Source: Chromobacterium rhizoryzae
GTDB lineage: Bacteria; Pseudomonadota; Gammaproteobacteria; Burkholderiales; Chromobacteriaceae
Direction of reading: 5' to 3'
Assembly (NCBI RefSeq): GCF_020544465.1
Contig: NZ_CP066126.1
Location: 806,001-870,000, forward strand
DNA: 64,000 nucleotides
Shown here: positions 36,625-47,400 of the stretch, piece by piece
Layout of the letters: every line of letters starts with the position of its first letter
Position numbering within the stretch: the first letter of the stretch is position 1
The notes under the pieces: generated by a model
What the model was told of the DNA's origin: nothing
What the model saw: only the letters and a program-made list of their open reading frames with translations
Databases searched by the model: none
Made by a program: the position numbers and the translations under genes

Positions 36625-36858
36625 ATGACGCAGGACGCGATGAACGAAACCAAATACATCGTGGTGGTGAATCACGAGGAGCAATATTCGATATGGCCGG
36701 AATATCGCGACATTCCAGCCGGCTGGCGCTCGCTTGGCGTCAGCGGCGCGGAACAGGAGTGTCTGGACTATATTGAAAAGAATTGGACGGATATGCGTCC
36801 CTTGAGCCTGAGGCAGTTCATGCAGGAAAATCAAACGGCTTCCCCTTCCGCGAATTAA
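36625..36858 (+). CDS. MbtH-like protein
   Basis: A 77-residue MbtH-family chaperone, which binds adenylation domains and is needed for the activity or solubility of many NRPSs. Signature residues are present: YIVVVNHEEQYSIWPEYRDI, PAGWRSLGVSGAEQECLDYI, then NWTDMRPLSLR (N-E-Q-S-W-P and the spaced tryptophans). Start ATG at 36625 follows ACGGAGG; ATG at 36640 is a less likely alternative. It is the only plus-strand gene in the cluster, divergent from NRPS-D and convergent with the glycosyltransferase. It could serve all four synthetases. Confidence 0.96.
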   Translation: MTQDAMNETKYIVVVNHEEQYSIWPEYRDIPAGWRSLGVSGAEQECLDYIEKNWTDMRPLSLRQFMQENQTASPSAN

Positions 36859-36880
36859 TGGTGTCTATGTCTTGTTTTTG

Positions 36881-36906
36881 AAGTCGCCGCATCGCGGCGA
36901 CTTTTT
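36881..36906 (+). terminator. Terminator between mbtH and the glycosyltransferase gene
   Basis: AAGTCGCCGC (36881-36890), loop ATC, GCGGCGACTT (36894-36903) and TTT, with five T residues in a row counting the stem end. It is 22 bases after mbtH and touches the stop of the convergent glycosyltransferase gene. Confidence 0.85.
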
Positions 36907-37679
36907 CATTGCAAAGGCAGCCGTCGCGTCAGCCAGGGCAGCAGCAGCCGGTTCAGCCGGGACAATAGCCGGTGGCGCAGGTCCAGCCAGTTGAGGTCCA
37001 TGTGGTGGCGGGCGTAGCCGCCGTCGGGATCGTCGGCCGGCGGCCAGGAGCTGCCGTCCGGCGTGGGCGAGCCGGGTTCGAAGTAATAGCCGGGGCAGCA
37101 CAGCGTGGCCGCGTCGTCCAGGCAGCCGCTTTGCTGCACGCACCAGGTGAAGAAGCGCGGCCCCACGGTGACGGCGGTGCGCATCGCCGGCGATTCGCGC
37201 AGCCGGGCCGGCATCGCCGGGTCCAGCGGCGCGCACTGGCCGGCGGCCAGCCGGTCCAGCACCGTGTCCCACAAGGGGTGGCCGGGCGCGCTGCCTATCA
37301 GCGCGTTGTTGAAGCCGTGGGTGCGCGACAGGATCAGCCGCCTCTCCGGCAGCAGCGGGTCTATGGGCCGCAGGTTTTCGATGTCCATGTCGATGTAGAA
37401 GCCGCCGTGCAGCGCCAGGAACAGATAGCGCGCGGCGTCTATGCGCTGGATGTCGCGCTCGAAGCCGGCGTAGCGAGCCGCGAACCAGGGATAGTGTTCG
37501 TCGACCAGCGCCTGCATCTTGGGCGCGTCCCAGAACACGAACTCCCAGTCCGGATGGCGTCGCATCCAGCTGTCGCGGTAGCGGCGGTATTTGTCCGGCA
37601 GCGCGGCGGCGCCTTGATACCAGATCTGATGGATGCGGCGCGGAATGCCCGCCTCCGGAGCGGAAAGTATCGGCTTCAC
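36906..37679 (-). CDS. GT32-like glycosyltransferase (DXD, Gly_transf_sug)
   Basis: A 257-residue cytoplasmic glycosyltransferase of the Och1/GT32-like group. Family features: IPRRIHQIWYQG at the start, WEFVFWDAPKMQALVDEHYP, RIDAARYLFLALHGGFYIDM and the DXD metal/nucleotide-sugar motif in YIDMDIENLRPIDPLLPE. Cysteines cluster at TWCVQQSGCLDDAATLCCPG. Start is a GTG (37677-37679) overlapping the stop of the SDR gene (GTGA), so it is translated with the NRPS unit; an upstream start inside the SDR gene would only add an arginine-rich tail. The placement suggests the peptide or its lipid part receives a sugar, but acting on a surface polysaccharide is not excluded. Confidence 0.85.
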   Translation of the reverse strand: MKPILSAPEAGIPRRIHQIWYQGAAALPDKYRRYRDSWMRRHPDWEFVFWDAPKMQALVDEHYPWFAARYAGFERDIQRIDAARYLFLALHGGFYIDMDIENLRPIDPLLPERRLILSRTHGFNNALIGSAPGHPLWDTVLDRLAAGQCAPLDPAMPARLRESPAMRTAVTVGPRFFTWCVQQSGCLDDAATLCCPGYYFEPGSPTPDGSSWPPADDPDGGYARHHMDLNWLDLRHRLLSRLNRLLLPWLTRRLPLQ

Positions 37680-38446
37680 GAGAAGGTCGCTCCGCCGTCG
37701 ATGGCGATGATGCGGCCGTTGAAGTAATCGCATTCGATGATGAATTTCAGCCCCTGCCAGATTTCCGCCGGCTCGGCCATGCGCCGCAGCGGCACCTGGG
37801 CGATCAAGTCCTCGCGGGTGGCCGGCGCCAGGCCCGCCGCCATCGGGGTGTCGGTCAGGCCGGGCGCGAGGCCGGCCACGCGAATGCCGAAGGGCGCCAG
37901 TTCCAGCGCCCAGGTCCGGGTCAGCGCGTCCAGGCCGGCCTTGGACGCCGCGTAGTTGGACTGGCCGGGATTGCCGGCGCTAGTGACGGAGGAGACGTTG
38001 ACGATCAGGCCCGGCGTCTTGAGGCCGGACTCCACGCGGGCGGCGGCGAATTCTCGGCTCAGCAGATAGGGCGCGGTCAGGTTGGCGTCCAGCACCGCCC
38101 GCCATTGCGCGGTGGGCAGCTTGCGGACGAAGCCTTCCACGTCCAGCCTCACCAGCCAGCCGTCGCGCAGGATGCCGGCGTTGTTGACCAGCAGATTGGC
38201 CGGCTCCGCGTCCTCAGACGCCGTTTTCAGAAAGGCGCGGACCGCGGCTTCCTGGCTCACGTCCAGCACCGAGCCGCGCACCGCGCCGGGCAGGCCGGCG
38301 GCGTCTTCCTCCAGCCGGCGCAGGCCGGCGGCGTCCAGGTCGGCGGCGTGGACCCGCGCGCCGGCGCGGGCCAGCTCCAGCGCGAAGGCGCGGCCGATGC
38401 CGCTGGCGGCGCCGCTGACGATGGCGTTGATGTGTTCCAGTTTCAT
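37676..38446 (-). CDS. SDR-family oxidoreductase (FabG-like)
   Basis: A 256-residue short-chain dehydrogenase/reductase. Cofactor motif AIVSGAASGIGRAFALELA (residues 8-26), LLVNNAGILRDGW near 85, catalytic serine in VNVSSVTSAGNPGQS and YxxxK in SNYAASKAGLDALTRTWALE, and C-terminal GRIIAIDGGATFS, all as in 3-oxoacyl-ACP reductases. The ATG at 38446 overlaps the NRPS-C stop (ATGA) and its own stop overlaps the next gene, so it belongs to the assembly-line operon. Likely roles are making a 3-hydroxy-acyl starter for the peptide or reducing a tailoring intermediate. A residue-specific role cannot be read from sequence. Confidence 0.92.
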   Translation of the reverse strand: MKLEHINAIVSGAASGIGRAFALELARAGARVHAADLDAAGLRRLEEDAAGLPGAVRGSVLDVSQEAAVRAFLKTASEDAEPANLLVNNAGILRDGWLVRLDVEGFVRKLPTAQWRAVLDANLTAPYLLSREFAAARVESGLKTPGLIVNVSSVTSAGNPGQSNYAASKAGLDALTRTWALELAPFGIRVAGLAPGLTDTPMAAGLAPATREDLIAQVPLRRMAEPAEIWQGLKFIIECDYFNGRIIAIDGGATFS

Positions 38447-41400
38447 TCTGCGGTTTCCATGGTGGTGGTTTGGGCGGCGGCCTGGCGCAGCGCGTCGCGC
38501 TCGGCGTCGGACATGCCGCGCAGCTTCAGGTAGACGGCGGCGATCTTGGCGGCCAGGCCGGGCGCGGACTCGCGTTCGGCCAGCAGCGCGGCCAAGGCGC
38601 GCGGGGTCTGGGCGTGGAAGGTGGCGCGCAGCGGCAGGGTCTGCCGGAAGATCTTGTTGACGCGCACCTGGATGCGGGTGGCCAGCAGCGAATGGCCGCC
38701 CAGTTCGAAAAAGTCGTCGTCGGCGGCGACGCCGGCGCGTTCGAACACTTCTTCCCACAGCGCGCACACCGCTTGCTCCAGCGCGCCCTGGGGCGCGCTG
38801 CCGGCGCGGGTCGGCGCGTTCCCCGCCGGTTCGGGCAGGGCCTTGCGGTCCAGCTTGAGGTTGGCCGTCAGCGGCAGCCGCTCCAGGGTGACAAAGCGGC
38901 TGGGCAGCATATAGCCGGGCAGCGCGGCGGACAGCCGGGCGCGGACCCGCTGCAAGGCGGCCGGATCGGCCTCGTCGCCGGCGCGCCAGGCGCCGCTGTC
39001 GTCCGGCACCAAATAGGCGATCAGCCGGGCGTGGCCTTGCGGGTCGCGGCGGACGGCCGCCGCGGCCTGGCGCACGCCGGGCAGCTCGCGCAGCCTGGTT
39101 TCCACTTCCTCCAGCTCCAGCCGGAAGCCGTTGAGCTTGGCCTGGCCGTCCAGCCGGCCCAGCACGCGGACCTCGCCGTTCGGCAGCAGGCAGGCCAGAT
39201 CGCCGCTGCGGTAGACGCGGGCGCCGGGCCGGCCGGCCAGCGGATCGGGGAGGAAGCGGGCGGCGGTTTGCGCCGGCGCGCCCAGATAGCCCAGCGCCAG
39301 GCCGTCGCCGCCTATGCGCAGTTCGCCGGCCAGATGCGGCGGCAGCGGCTGGTCGTGGTGGTCGGCCGTCCACAGCGTGGTACGGCGGATGGCGTGGCCG
39401 GCCGGCGGCGGCAGCTGGCCGCCGTCCACCCGGTGCAGCGCGGACCAGATGGTGGTTTCGGTGGGCCCGTAGACGTTCCACAGCGCGGCGCCGGCGTCCA
39501 GCAGCGCGCGGGCCAGATCGGCGGGCAGCGCCTCGCCGCCGCACCAGGCGCGCAGGCCGGGCACCGGTTTCCAGCCGGCTTCCAGCAGCATGCGCCAGCT
39601 GGCCGGCGTGGCCTGGATCACGCCGGCGTCGCGGCGCGCGGCCTCGGCGGCCAGCGCCGGGCCGTCCCCGGCGGCCGAGGCCGGCGCGATGGCGACCGTG
39701 CCGCCGCAGACCAGGGGCAGCAGCAGTTCCAGCGCGGCGATGTCGAAGGACCAGGTGGTGACCGACAGCAAGACGTCGTCGGCGCCGAAGCCGGGTTCGG
39801 CGCGGAAATGCCTCAGGATGTTGGCCAGCGAGCGATGGGCGATCTGCACGCCCTTGGGCCGGCCGGTGCTGCCGGAGGTGAACAGGGTGTAGGCCGGCGC
39901 TTCCGGGTGGAGCGCGTCGCCGGGCAGCGGGCCCTCGTCGATGTCCGCGGCTGCGGGCGGCAGGGGCGCGGGCAGCGTCAGCAGCTTGGCGGAGGCGGGC
40001 CAGCCGGAGGCGTCGCCGTCGACGAGGATCAGGCCGGGGCGGGCGTCTTCCAGGATGGCGTCGCGCCGCAGCGGCGGCAGCGCCGGGTCCAGCGGCAGGT
40101 ATTGCGCGCCGGCCCACAGCGTGGCCAGCAGCGCGGTCAGCGCGCGCGCGTCAGGCGGCAGCGCCAGCGCCACGGTGTCGCCCGGGGAGACCCCGTCGGC
40201 GATCAGCCGGCGCGCCAGCGCGCGCGCGCCGCTCACCAGTTGGCCGTAGCTCAGGCTGCCATCCTCGGCGGCGACCGCGGTCTTGCCCGGCTTGAGCCGC
40301 GCGGCGGCGCTCAGCATGGCGAGCACGGTGTCGCCGTCCGGCGGCGGGAAGGCGGCCGGCGGCGTCGGCTCGGCCAGGCGCAGATCGCCGACGCGGTCCG
40401 CGCCGTCGGCGATCTGCCTCAGCAGCCGCGGCAGCGCGTGCAGCAGCGCTTCCACGCGTTCCGCCTCGATGCGGCCGGCGTCGAAGACGCCGTCCAGCTC
40501 GATGGCGTCGGCGCCGGGTTTGACGTAGAGGGTCAGCGGGTAGTTGGATTGCTCGCGCGCGGAGGCCGCGCCCACGCGCAGCGCCTGGGCGGCGTCGCCG
40601 ACCTCGGCGCGGATCGGGTAGTTCTCATAGACCAGCACCGCGTCGAACAGCGGCTGGCGCGCGGACAGGCCGCTCCAGCGCTGAATGTCCACCAGGGCGC
40701 TGGCTTCGTGCGGCACCAGCCGGCTTTGGGCGTCTTGCAGCCGGCCGAGGAAATCGCCGATAGGCTGCGCGGCCGAGCAGTCGGCGCGCAGCGGCAGGGT
40801 GGCGATGAACAGGCCGACGGCGGCGTCGCGGCCGGGCAGCGATTCGGGCCGGCCGGACATGGTGACGCCGAACACCAGATCGTCGCAGCGGCCGATGCGG
40901 GACAGGGCCACCGCCAGCGCGCCCTGGAACAGGGTGTTGAGCGTGACTTTGCGTTCGCGCGCGGTCTTGCGCAGCGCGGCGCCCAGTTCCGGGCTCAGCC
41001 GCAGCGACTGGGAGCGCGGCCGGGCCGGGCCGCCGGCCGGCAGCAGGGCCAGATCGGCTGCGGCGGCGTAGCCGCTGAAGTAGTCGCGCCAGAAGGCTTG
41101 CTGGGCCTGGCGGTCGCTGTGCGCGCGCAGCCATTTGATGAAGCGTCCGAAAGAGGGCGCCGGCGGCAGCGCCGCGCTCTGGCCCTGGCTCAGTCCGCGG
41201 TACAGGGCCAACGCCTCGTCGAAGACGACGGCCATGGACCAGCCGTCCAGCAGCGCGTGGTGATGGGTCCAGACCAGCCGCCACGGCGCGCCGTTACGCG
41301 TCAGCAGCGCGAGGCGCATCAGGGGCGGGGCGTCCAGCGCGAAGCCGGCGGCGCGGTCGGCGGCCAGATAGCGTTCCAGCGCGGCCTCGTCCGGCGTTTC

Positions 41401-44400
41401 GAGAACCGAGAACGGCAGCGCGGGCGCGCGGTGGACCCGCTGCAGCGGCGCGGCCAGCCCTTCCCAGGCGAAGCTGACGCGCAGCGCGTCATGCCGCGCC
41501 AGCACCTGTTCCCAGGCTTGGCGCAGCAAGGCCGGGTCCACCGCGCCGTCCAGTTCGGCGACCACTTGCTCGATATAGACGCCGGCCGGGCCGGCGGCGG
41601 CTTCCATCCGCGTGTGGAACAGCATGCCTTCCTGCACCGGGGTCAGCGACCACAGGTCGACGATGTCGCCATGCGCGCCCAGCGCCGCGGGCAGGCCGGC
41701 CTCGTCCAGCGCGGCCAGCGGGAAATCGTCCGGGGTCAGGGCCGCCGCCGCGGCAGCGGCGTCCGCGTCCAGGCTCAGCAGCGCGAGCAGCCGCTGCCGC
41801 GTCTGGCGGGCGAGGGCTTCCACTGTCGCGCGCGGCAGGGCGGCGCGGCCGTAGTTCCAGCGCAGCGACAGCTTGCCGTCGCTGACCAGGGCCACGATGT
41901 CGATCAGCCGCGGGCGCAGGCCGTCCGGGTCTTCCATCGCGCCCACTGATTCCGGCGCCGGCGCCAGCGCGCCGTCGGCCGGCAGGCTGGCGTCGAACTG
42001 GCCCAGGTAGTTGAAGGCGATCTGCGGCTCCGGAGCGGCGGCCAGCGCGCGGGCGTCGGCGTCGTCCGCCTGCCGCAGCGCGCCGTAGCCGGCGCCGCCG
42101 GCCGGCACCGCGCGCAGCGTCTGCTTGACCCGGCGCAGCAGGCGCTGCGGCGTGGCTTCGGCCAGGCCGCTCACGGTCAGCGGGTACAGGGCGGTGAACC
42201 AGCCCACGGTGCGGGAGAGGTCCAGCGTCTCGTCGTCGCGGCCGTGGCCTTCCATGGTGACGGACAGCGCGTCGGCGTCCAGCCAGTCGCGCAGCGCGCC
42301 CAGCGCCGCCGCCAGCAGCATTTCCTCGGCGCTGGCGCGCAGCGCTCCGCCGCGGAGCAGGGCGGCGGTTTCGCCGCCGTCCAGCGACAGTTCCACGGTG
42401 TCGACCGCGCCGTAGCGGTTGTCGCGTTCCGCCTCCGCCGTCAGCGGGACGCGGACCGCGTCGGCGGCCAGCCGCGCCTGGTCTAGCCAGTAAGCGCGTT
42501 CTTCGGCGGAGGGCGCGCGCGGGCGCAGCGCCCAATGGCCGAAGCCGACGCGCGCCGGCGGCGGGGCCACGCCGGCCAGCAGGCCGGCGAGATCCTGCAA
42601 CAGCACGCGCCAGGACACACCGTCCACGATCAAATGATGGATGAGCAACAGCAGCCGGCCGGCTTCGCCGTCGCCGCAGTCGAAGTGCACGGCCCGCAGC
42701 AGCGGCCCGCGCTCCAGATCCAGCGCCCGCTGCGCCGCCTCGGCGCGGGCCTCGATGGCGGCGGCGCGTTCCGCGGCCGGTAGCGCGCTCAGATCGACGC
42801 GCTCCAGCCAGTCTTCTTCGCGCAAGGCCTCGCGCGGCGCGTAGTGTTGGCGCCAGCCGTCGGCGCCGGCGGCGAAGCGCAGGCGGAAGGCGTCGTGGCT
42901 TTGTTCCAGCCGCAGCAGGGCGTCGCGCAGCGCCGGCGCGGAGACGCCGGCGGCCACGCTCAGCAGCAGCGCCTGGTTCCAGTGGCCGGGACGCGGCAGG
43001 GCGCTTAGGCGTTCGAAGAACCAGTGCTGGGCCGGGGTCAGCGGCAGCGGCGCGCCGGACGGAATCTCCGGCAGTTCGGCTTCCGGCCGCGCCGGGCGTA
43101 CCTGGGCGGCCAGCTCGGCGACGGTGGGATGGCTGAAGATGTCGCGCGCGGCCAGCGCCAGGCCGGCCTGGCGGGCCTGGGCCACGATCTGCAGGCCGAG
43201 GATGGAGTCCCCGCCCAATTGGAAGAAGTTGTCGTCGGCGCCGATGTCCTCGCGGCCCAGCACTTGTTGCCAGATCGCGGCCAAGGCCCGCTCTTGCGGG
43301 GTGTCGGGCGCGCGGTCGCGGGCCGGGGACGCCGCGTCCGTCTGCGGCGCCGGCAAGGCGGCGCGGTCGGTCTTGCCGTTGGGGCCGACCGGCCATTGCC
43401 GCAGCGCGATCCATTGCGCCGGCAGCATGTATTCCGGCAAGCGCAGGCGCAGCGTCGCCAGCATGGCCGCGCGCCAGTCGCCGGCCTCGGCCTCCGGCGT
43501 TAGCCGGACGTAGGCGGCCAGCCGGTCCGCGCCGGAGCGGTCGCGGTAGAGCGCGGCGGCGGCTTGGCGCACGCCGGGGCAGGCGGCGAGGCCGGCTTCG
43601 ATCTCCTCCAGTTCCACCCGCTGGCCGCGCAGCTTGACCTGGCCGTCGGCGCGGCCCAGGTATTCCAGCGCGCCGTCCGGCAACAGGCGCACGATGTCGC
43701 CGCTGCGGTACAGGCGGCCGCCGGGCAGCGGCGACAGCGGGTCCGGGATAAAACGCCGCGCGGTCTGCGCCGGCTGGCCCAGATAGCCGCGCGCCAGGCC
43801 GCAGCCGGCGATGTAGAGTTCGCCGCGCACGCCGGGCGGCACCGGATTGAGGCGGGCGTCCAGCACGTGGAAGACGACGCCGTCTATGGGCTGGCCGATG
43901 CCGACGGCGAGCGCCGGCGGGTCCGAGCGCAGGTATTCCGCGCTGGAGGCGTCGATGGCGGTTTCGGTGGGGCCGTAGAGATTGACCAGGGGGATGTCCA
44001 GCGCGGCGTGGAAGCGGGCCAGGGTGGCGGCCGGCAGCGCTTCGCCGCCGACGAAGACCCGGCGCAGCGCGCGGCAGCCGGCGAAGTCCGGCATCGCCAG
44101 CAGCACGGCCAGCAGGCTGGGCACCAGCTGTAGCACGGTGACGCCTTGTTCGCGCACGGCGCGGATCAGGTAGTCCGGGTCGCGGTGGCCGTCCTCGGCC
44201 GCCAGCAGCAGCTTCGCGCCCTGGGTCAGCGGCGCCCAGAATTCCCATACCGAGGCGTCGAAACCCACCGGGGTTTTCTGCAGCACCGCGTCGTCCGCGT
44301 CCAGCGGGTAGCGGCGCTTCATCCAGGCCATGTGGTTGTCCAGCGCGGCGCGGCCGACGGCGACGCCCTTGGGGCGGCCGCTGGAGCCGGAAGTGAACAG

Positions 44401-47400
44401 CAGATAGGCCAGCGCGTCGCCGTGGACCGGCGCGACGGGGGCGGCCGCGTCTTCATCGTTCAGATCTTCGGCCAGGTTTGCTTGCAAGACGGCGCAGCCG
44501 GGCGGCGCGTCAGCGGCGGGGTCCAGGCTGAGCAGCAGCGCCGGCGCGGCCTCTTGCAGGATGTCGCGGCGGCGCGCTTCCGGCTGGCCGCGGTCCAGCG
44601 GCAGATAGGCGGCGCCGGCTTTCAGCGTCGCCAGCATCGCCACCACCAGCTCGGGCGAGCGCGGCAAGTCCAGCGCCACCACCGCGTCCGGGCCGGCGCC
44701 GTGCGCCAGCAGCCGGCGCGCCAGCCGATTGGCGCGGGCGTCTAGTTGGGCGTAGCTCAGCGTCGCGCCCTCGCCGGCCACGGCCACGGCGTCCGGGCGT
44801 TGCCGCGCGACGGCGGCGATGGCCTGCGGCACCGAGAAGTCGGCGAGGCCGGCGGACGGGCCGCGTAGCGGCTTGGGCGCGCTCTGGGTCAGCGGCGCGT
44901 CCAGGCACAGGGCGTCCGGGTTCCGCGTCAGCGCCTCGGCGGCGGCCAGGTAGAGCCGGCCGATGGCGGCCACTTGCGCGTCGGGGAAGGCCGCGCGGTC
45001 GTAGGAAAAGCCCAGGGTGACGGCGCCCTCGGCGCGGCTGGCGCTGAAGGTGACCGCCAGCGGGATGTCCACCGCTTCCAGGCGGCTGCTGTCCAGCACT
45101 TCCAGCGCGCCGGCCTCGCCCAGTTCGCGGTAGACGTGGAAGTCCACGTAGTTGAAGGAGGCTTCGAAGCGGGCGGCTTCGCCCAGCTTGAGGATGTCCG
45201 CCAGCGGGAAGAAGCGGTGAGGCAGGCTGTTGCCTTCCGCCGCCATGGTTTCCGCCAGCAGCGCGCGCCAGCTGCCGCCGACGCGGACGCGCAGCGGCAG
45301 GGTGTTGAGGAAGAGGCCCAGCGCTTCGGCGCCGTCGGCGTCGGCCGGGCGGCCGTTGCTGACTAGGCCGGTGACGATTTCGTCCTGGCCGCACAAGCAG
45401 GCCAGCGCGCGGGCGTGCACCGCCAGCAACAGGGTCTTCAGCGGCAGGCCGCTGTCGGCGGCCAGGCGGATCAGCGCGGCGGCGACCGCGGCCGGGAAAC
45501 CGATTTCCTGCGCGCCCACCCTGGCCTTGCCCGCCGGCGCGGCATGCTGCGGCCAGCGCGGAATGGCGGCGGACGGCAGGCCGCTCAATTGGGCGCGCCA
45601 GTAAGCCTGTTGCGCCGGATCGGCCAGCGCCGCCCGCTCCGCGGCGACGAAGTCGCGGAAGGCCGCGCGCGGAGCCGGCGCGGGGCCGGTCTGGCCGCGC
45701 ATCCGTTTGAACAGGGCCGCGCACAGGGTGGCCACGCTCCAGCCGTCCAGGATGGCGTGGTGGAAGGCCAGCGTCAGCTGCCATTCGTCGTCGGCCAGCC
45801 GCAGGCAGCCGACGCGCAGCAGCGGCGGCCGTTCCGGCGCGAAGCGCTGTTCGCTCAATTGCCGCAGCTGGCTGGCCACGGCCTCGTCTCGCTGCTGCGG
45901 CGACAGACCGCGCAGGTCGTCGATGTCCAGACTGGGCGTCAGATCGCGCCAGACCAGCTGCAGCGGCTGGGAGTAGCCGGCCAGCGCGAAGCCGGTGCGC
46001 AGCAGCGGATGTTCGCGGCTCAGCTCCGCCAGCGCCTGGCGCAGGCGTTCCGGGGCGATGTCGGCGCGCAGCCGGTGGGAGAACACATCGTGGTACAGAT
46101 TGCGGCCGTCGTCGTATTCATTGTGGAACAGCATGCCGGCCTGCAGCCTGGCCAGCGGCAGCGCGTCTTCCACCTCGGGCGGCAGCCGCGCGTGGTCGGC
46201 GGCGTCTATCAGCGCGAAGGGCGGCAGGACTGGGTCCGGCGCGCTGGTGTTTTCGTCTTCGCCTTCGCCCATCGCCTCGACGATGGCGGCGATGGTGCCG
46301 TGGCGGAAAATGTCCTGGATGCTCAGCGGGCAGCCGCGCTCCTTGGCCAGGCCGGCGATGCGCACGCTGCGGATGGAGTCGCCGCCCAGCGAGAAATAAT
46401 TGTCGTGGATGCCGACGCGCGGCAGGCCCAGCACCTGGCTCCAGATCTCGGCCAGCAGCTTTTGCCTGGCGGTGGCGGCGGGGACGTAGGGCGTGTCCAG
46501 CGCCGAGCGCGCGCCTTGCGGCGACGGCAGCGCGCGCGCGTCCACCTTGCCGTTGAGGGTGAGCGGAAACTCGGCCAGCACGATGAAAGTCGCCGGAATC
46601 ATGTGGGCCGGCAAGCGCGCGGCCAGATGGCGGCGCAAGGCGTCGGCGCCGGCCGCGGCCGGGTCGTCGGCGCGCAGATAGGCGATGAGTTGGTCGTCGG
46701 CGGCGACGAGGTGAACGTCGCTCACCGCCGGATGGCTCAGCAGCGCGGCACGCACTTCGCCCAGCTCGATGCGGAAGCCGCGTATCTTCACTTGATGGTC
46801 GATGCGGCCGCAGTAGAGCAGTTCGCCGTCGGCGCTGCGCCGCGCCAGATCGCCGGAACGGTAGCGCCGTTCCGCGCCGACGCCGGGAAAACGCTCGGCG
46901 TTCAATTGCGGGCGGTTCAGATAGCCTAGGCTGACGCCGGCGCCGCCGACCAGGATTTCGCCGGGCGCGCCCAAGGGCACGGGGTGGCCGCAGGGGTCCA
47001 CCAGTTCCAGGCTCAGGTCGTCCAGCGGCTCGCCTATCGGGCTGAGTTCGCCGCCGGTCTCAAGATCGGCGGCGAGGATGCGGCGGAAGGTGACGTGGAC
47101 GGTGGTTTCGGTGATGCCGTACATATTGGCCAGCCGCGGGCCGTCGTCGCCGTGCCGTTCCAGCCACGGGCCCAATTCCGCCAGCCGCAGCGCCTCGCCG
47201 CCGAAGATCACCCAGCGCAGCGCCGACGGACGCGGCAGCGGCGCGGCGCTTTCCGCGGCGATCGCCAGCTTGAACGCCGACGGGGTCTGGTTCAGCACGG
47301 TGACGCCCTCGCGGCCCAGCAGTTCGACGAAGGCGGCCGGATCGCGGCTGAGTTCGCGCGGCACCACCACGCAGCGGCCGCCGTAGAGCAGCGCGCCCCA

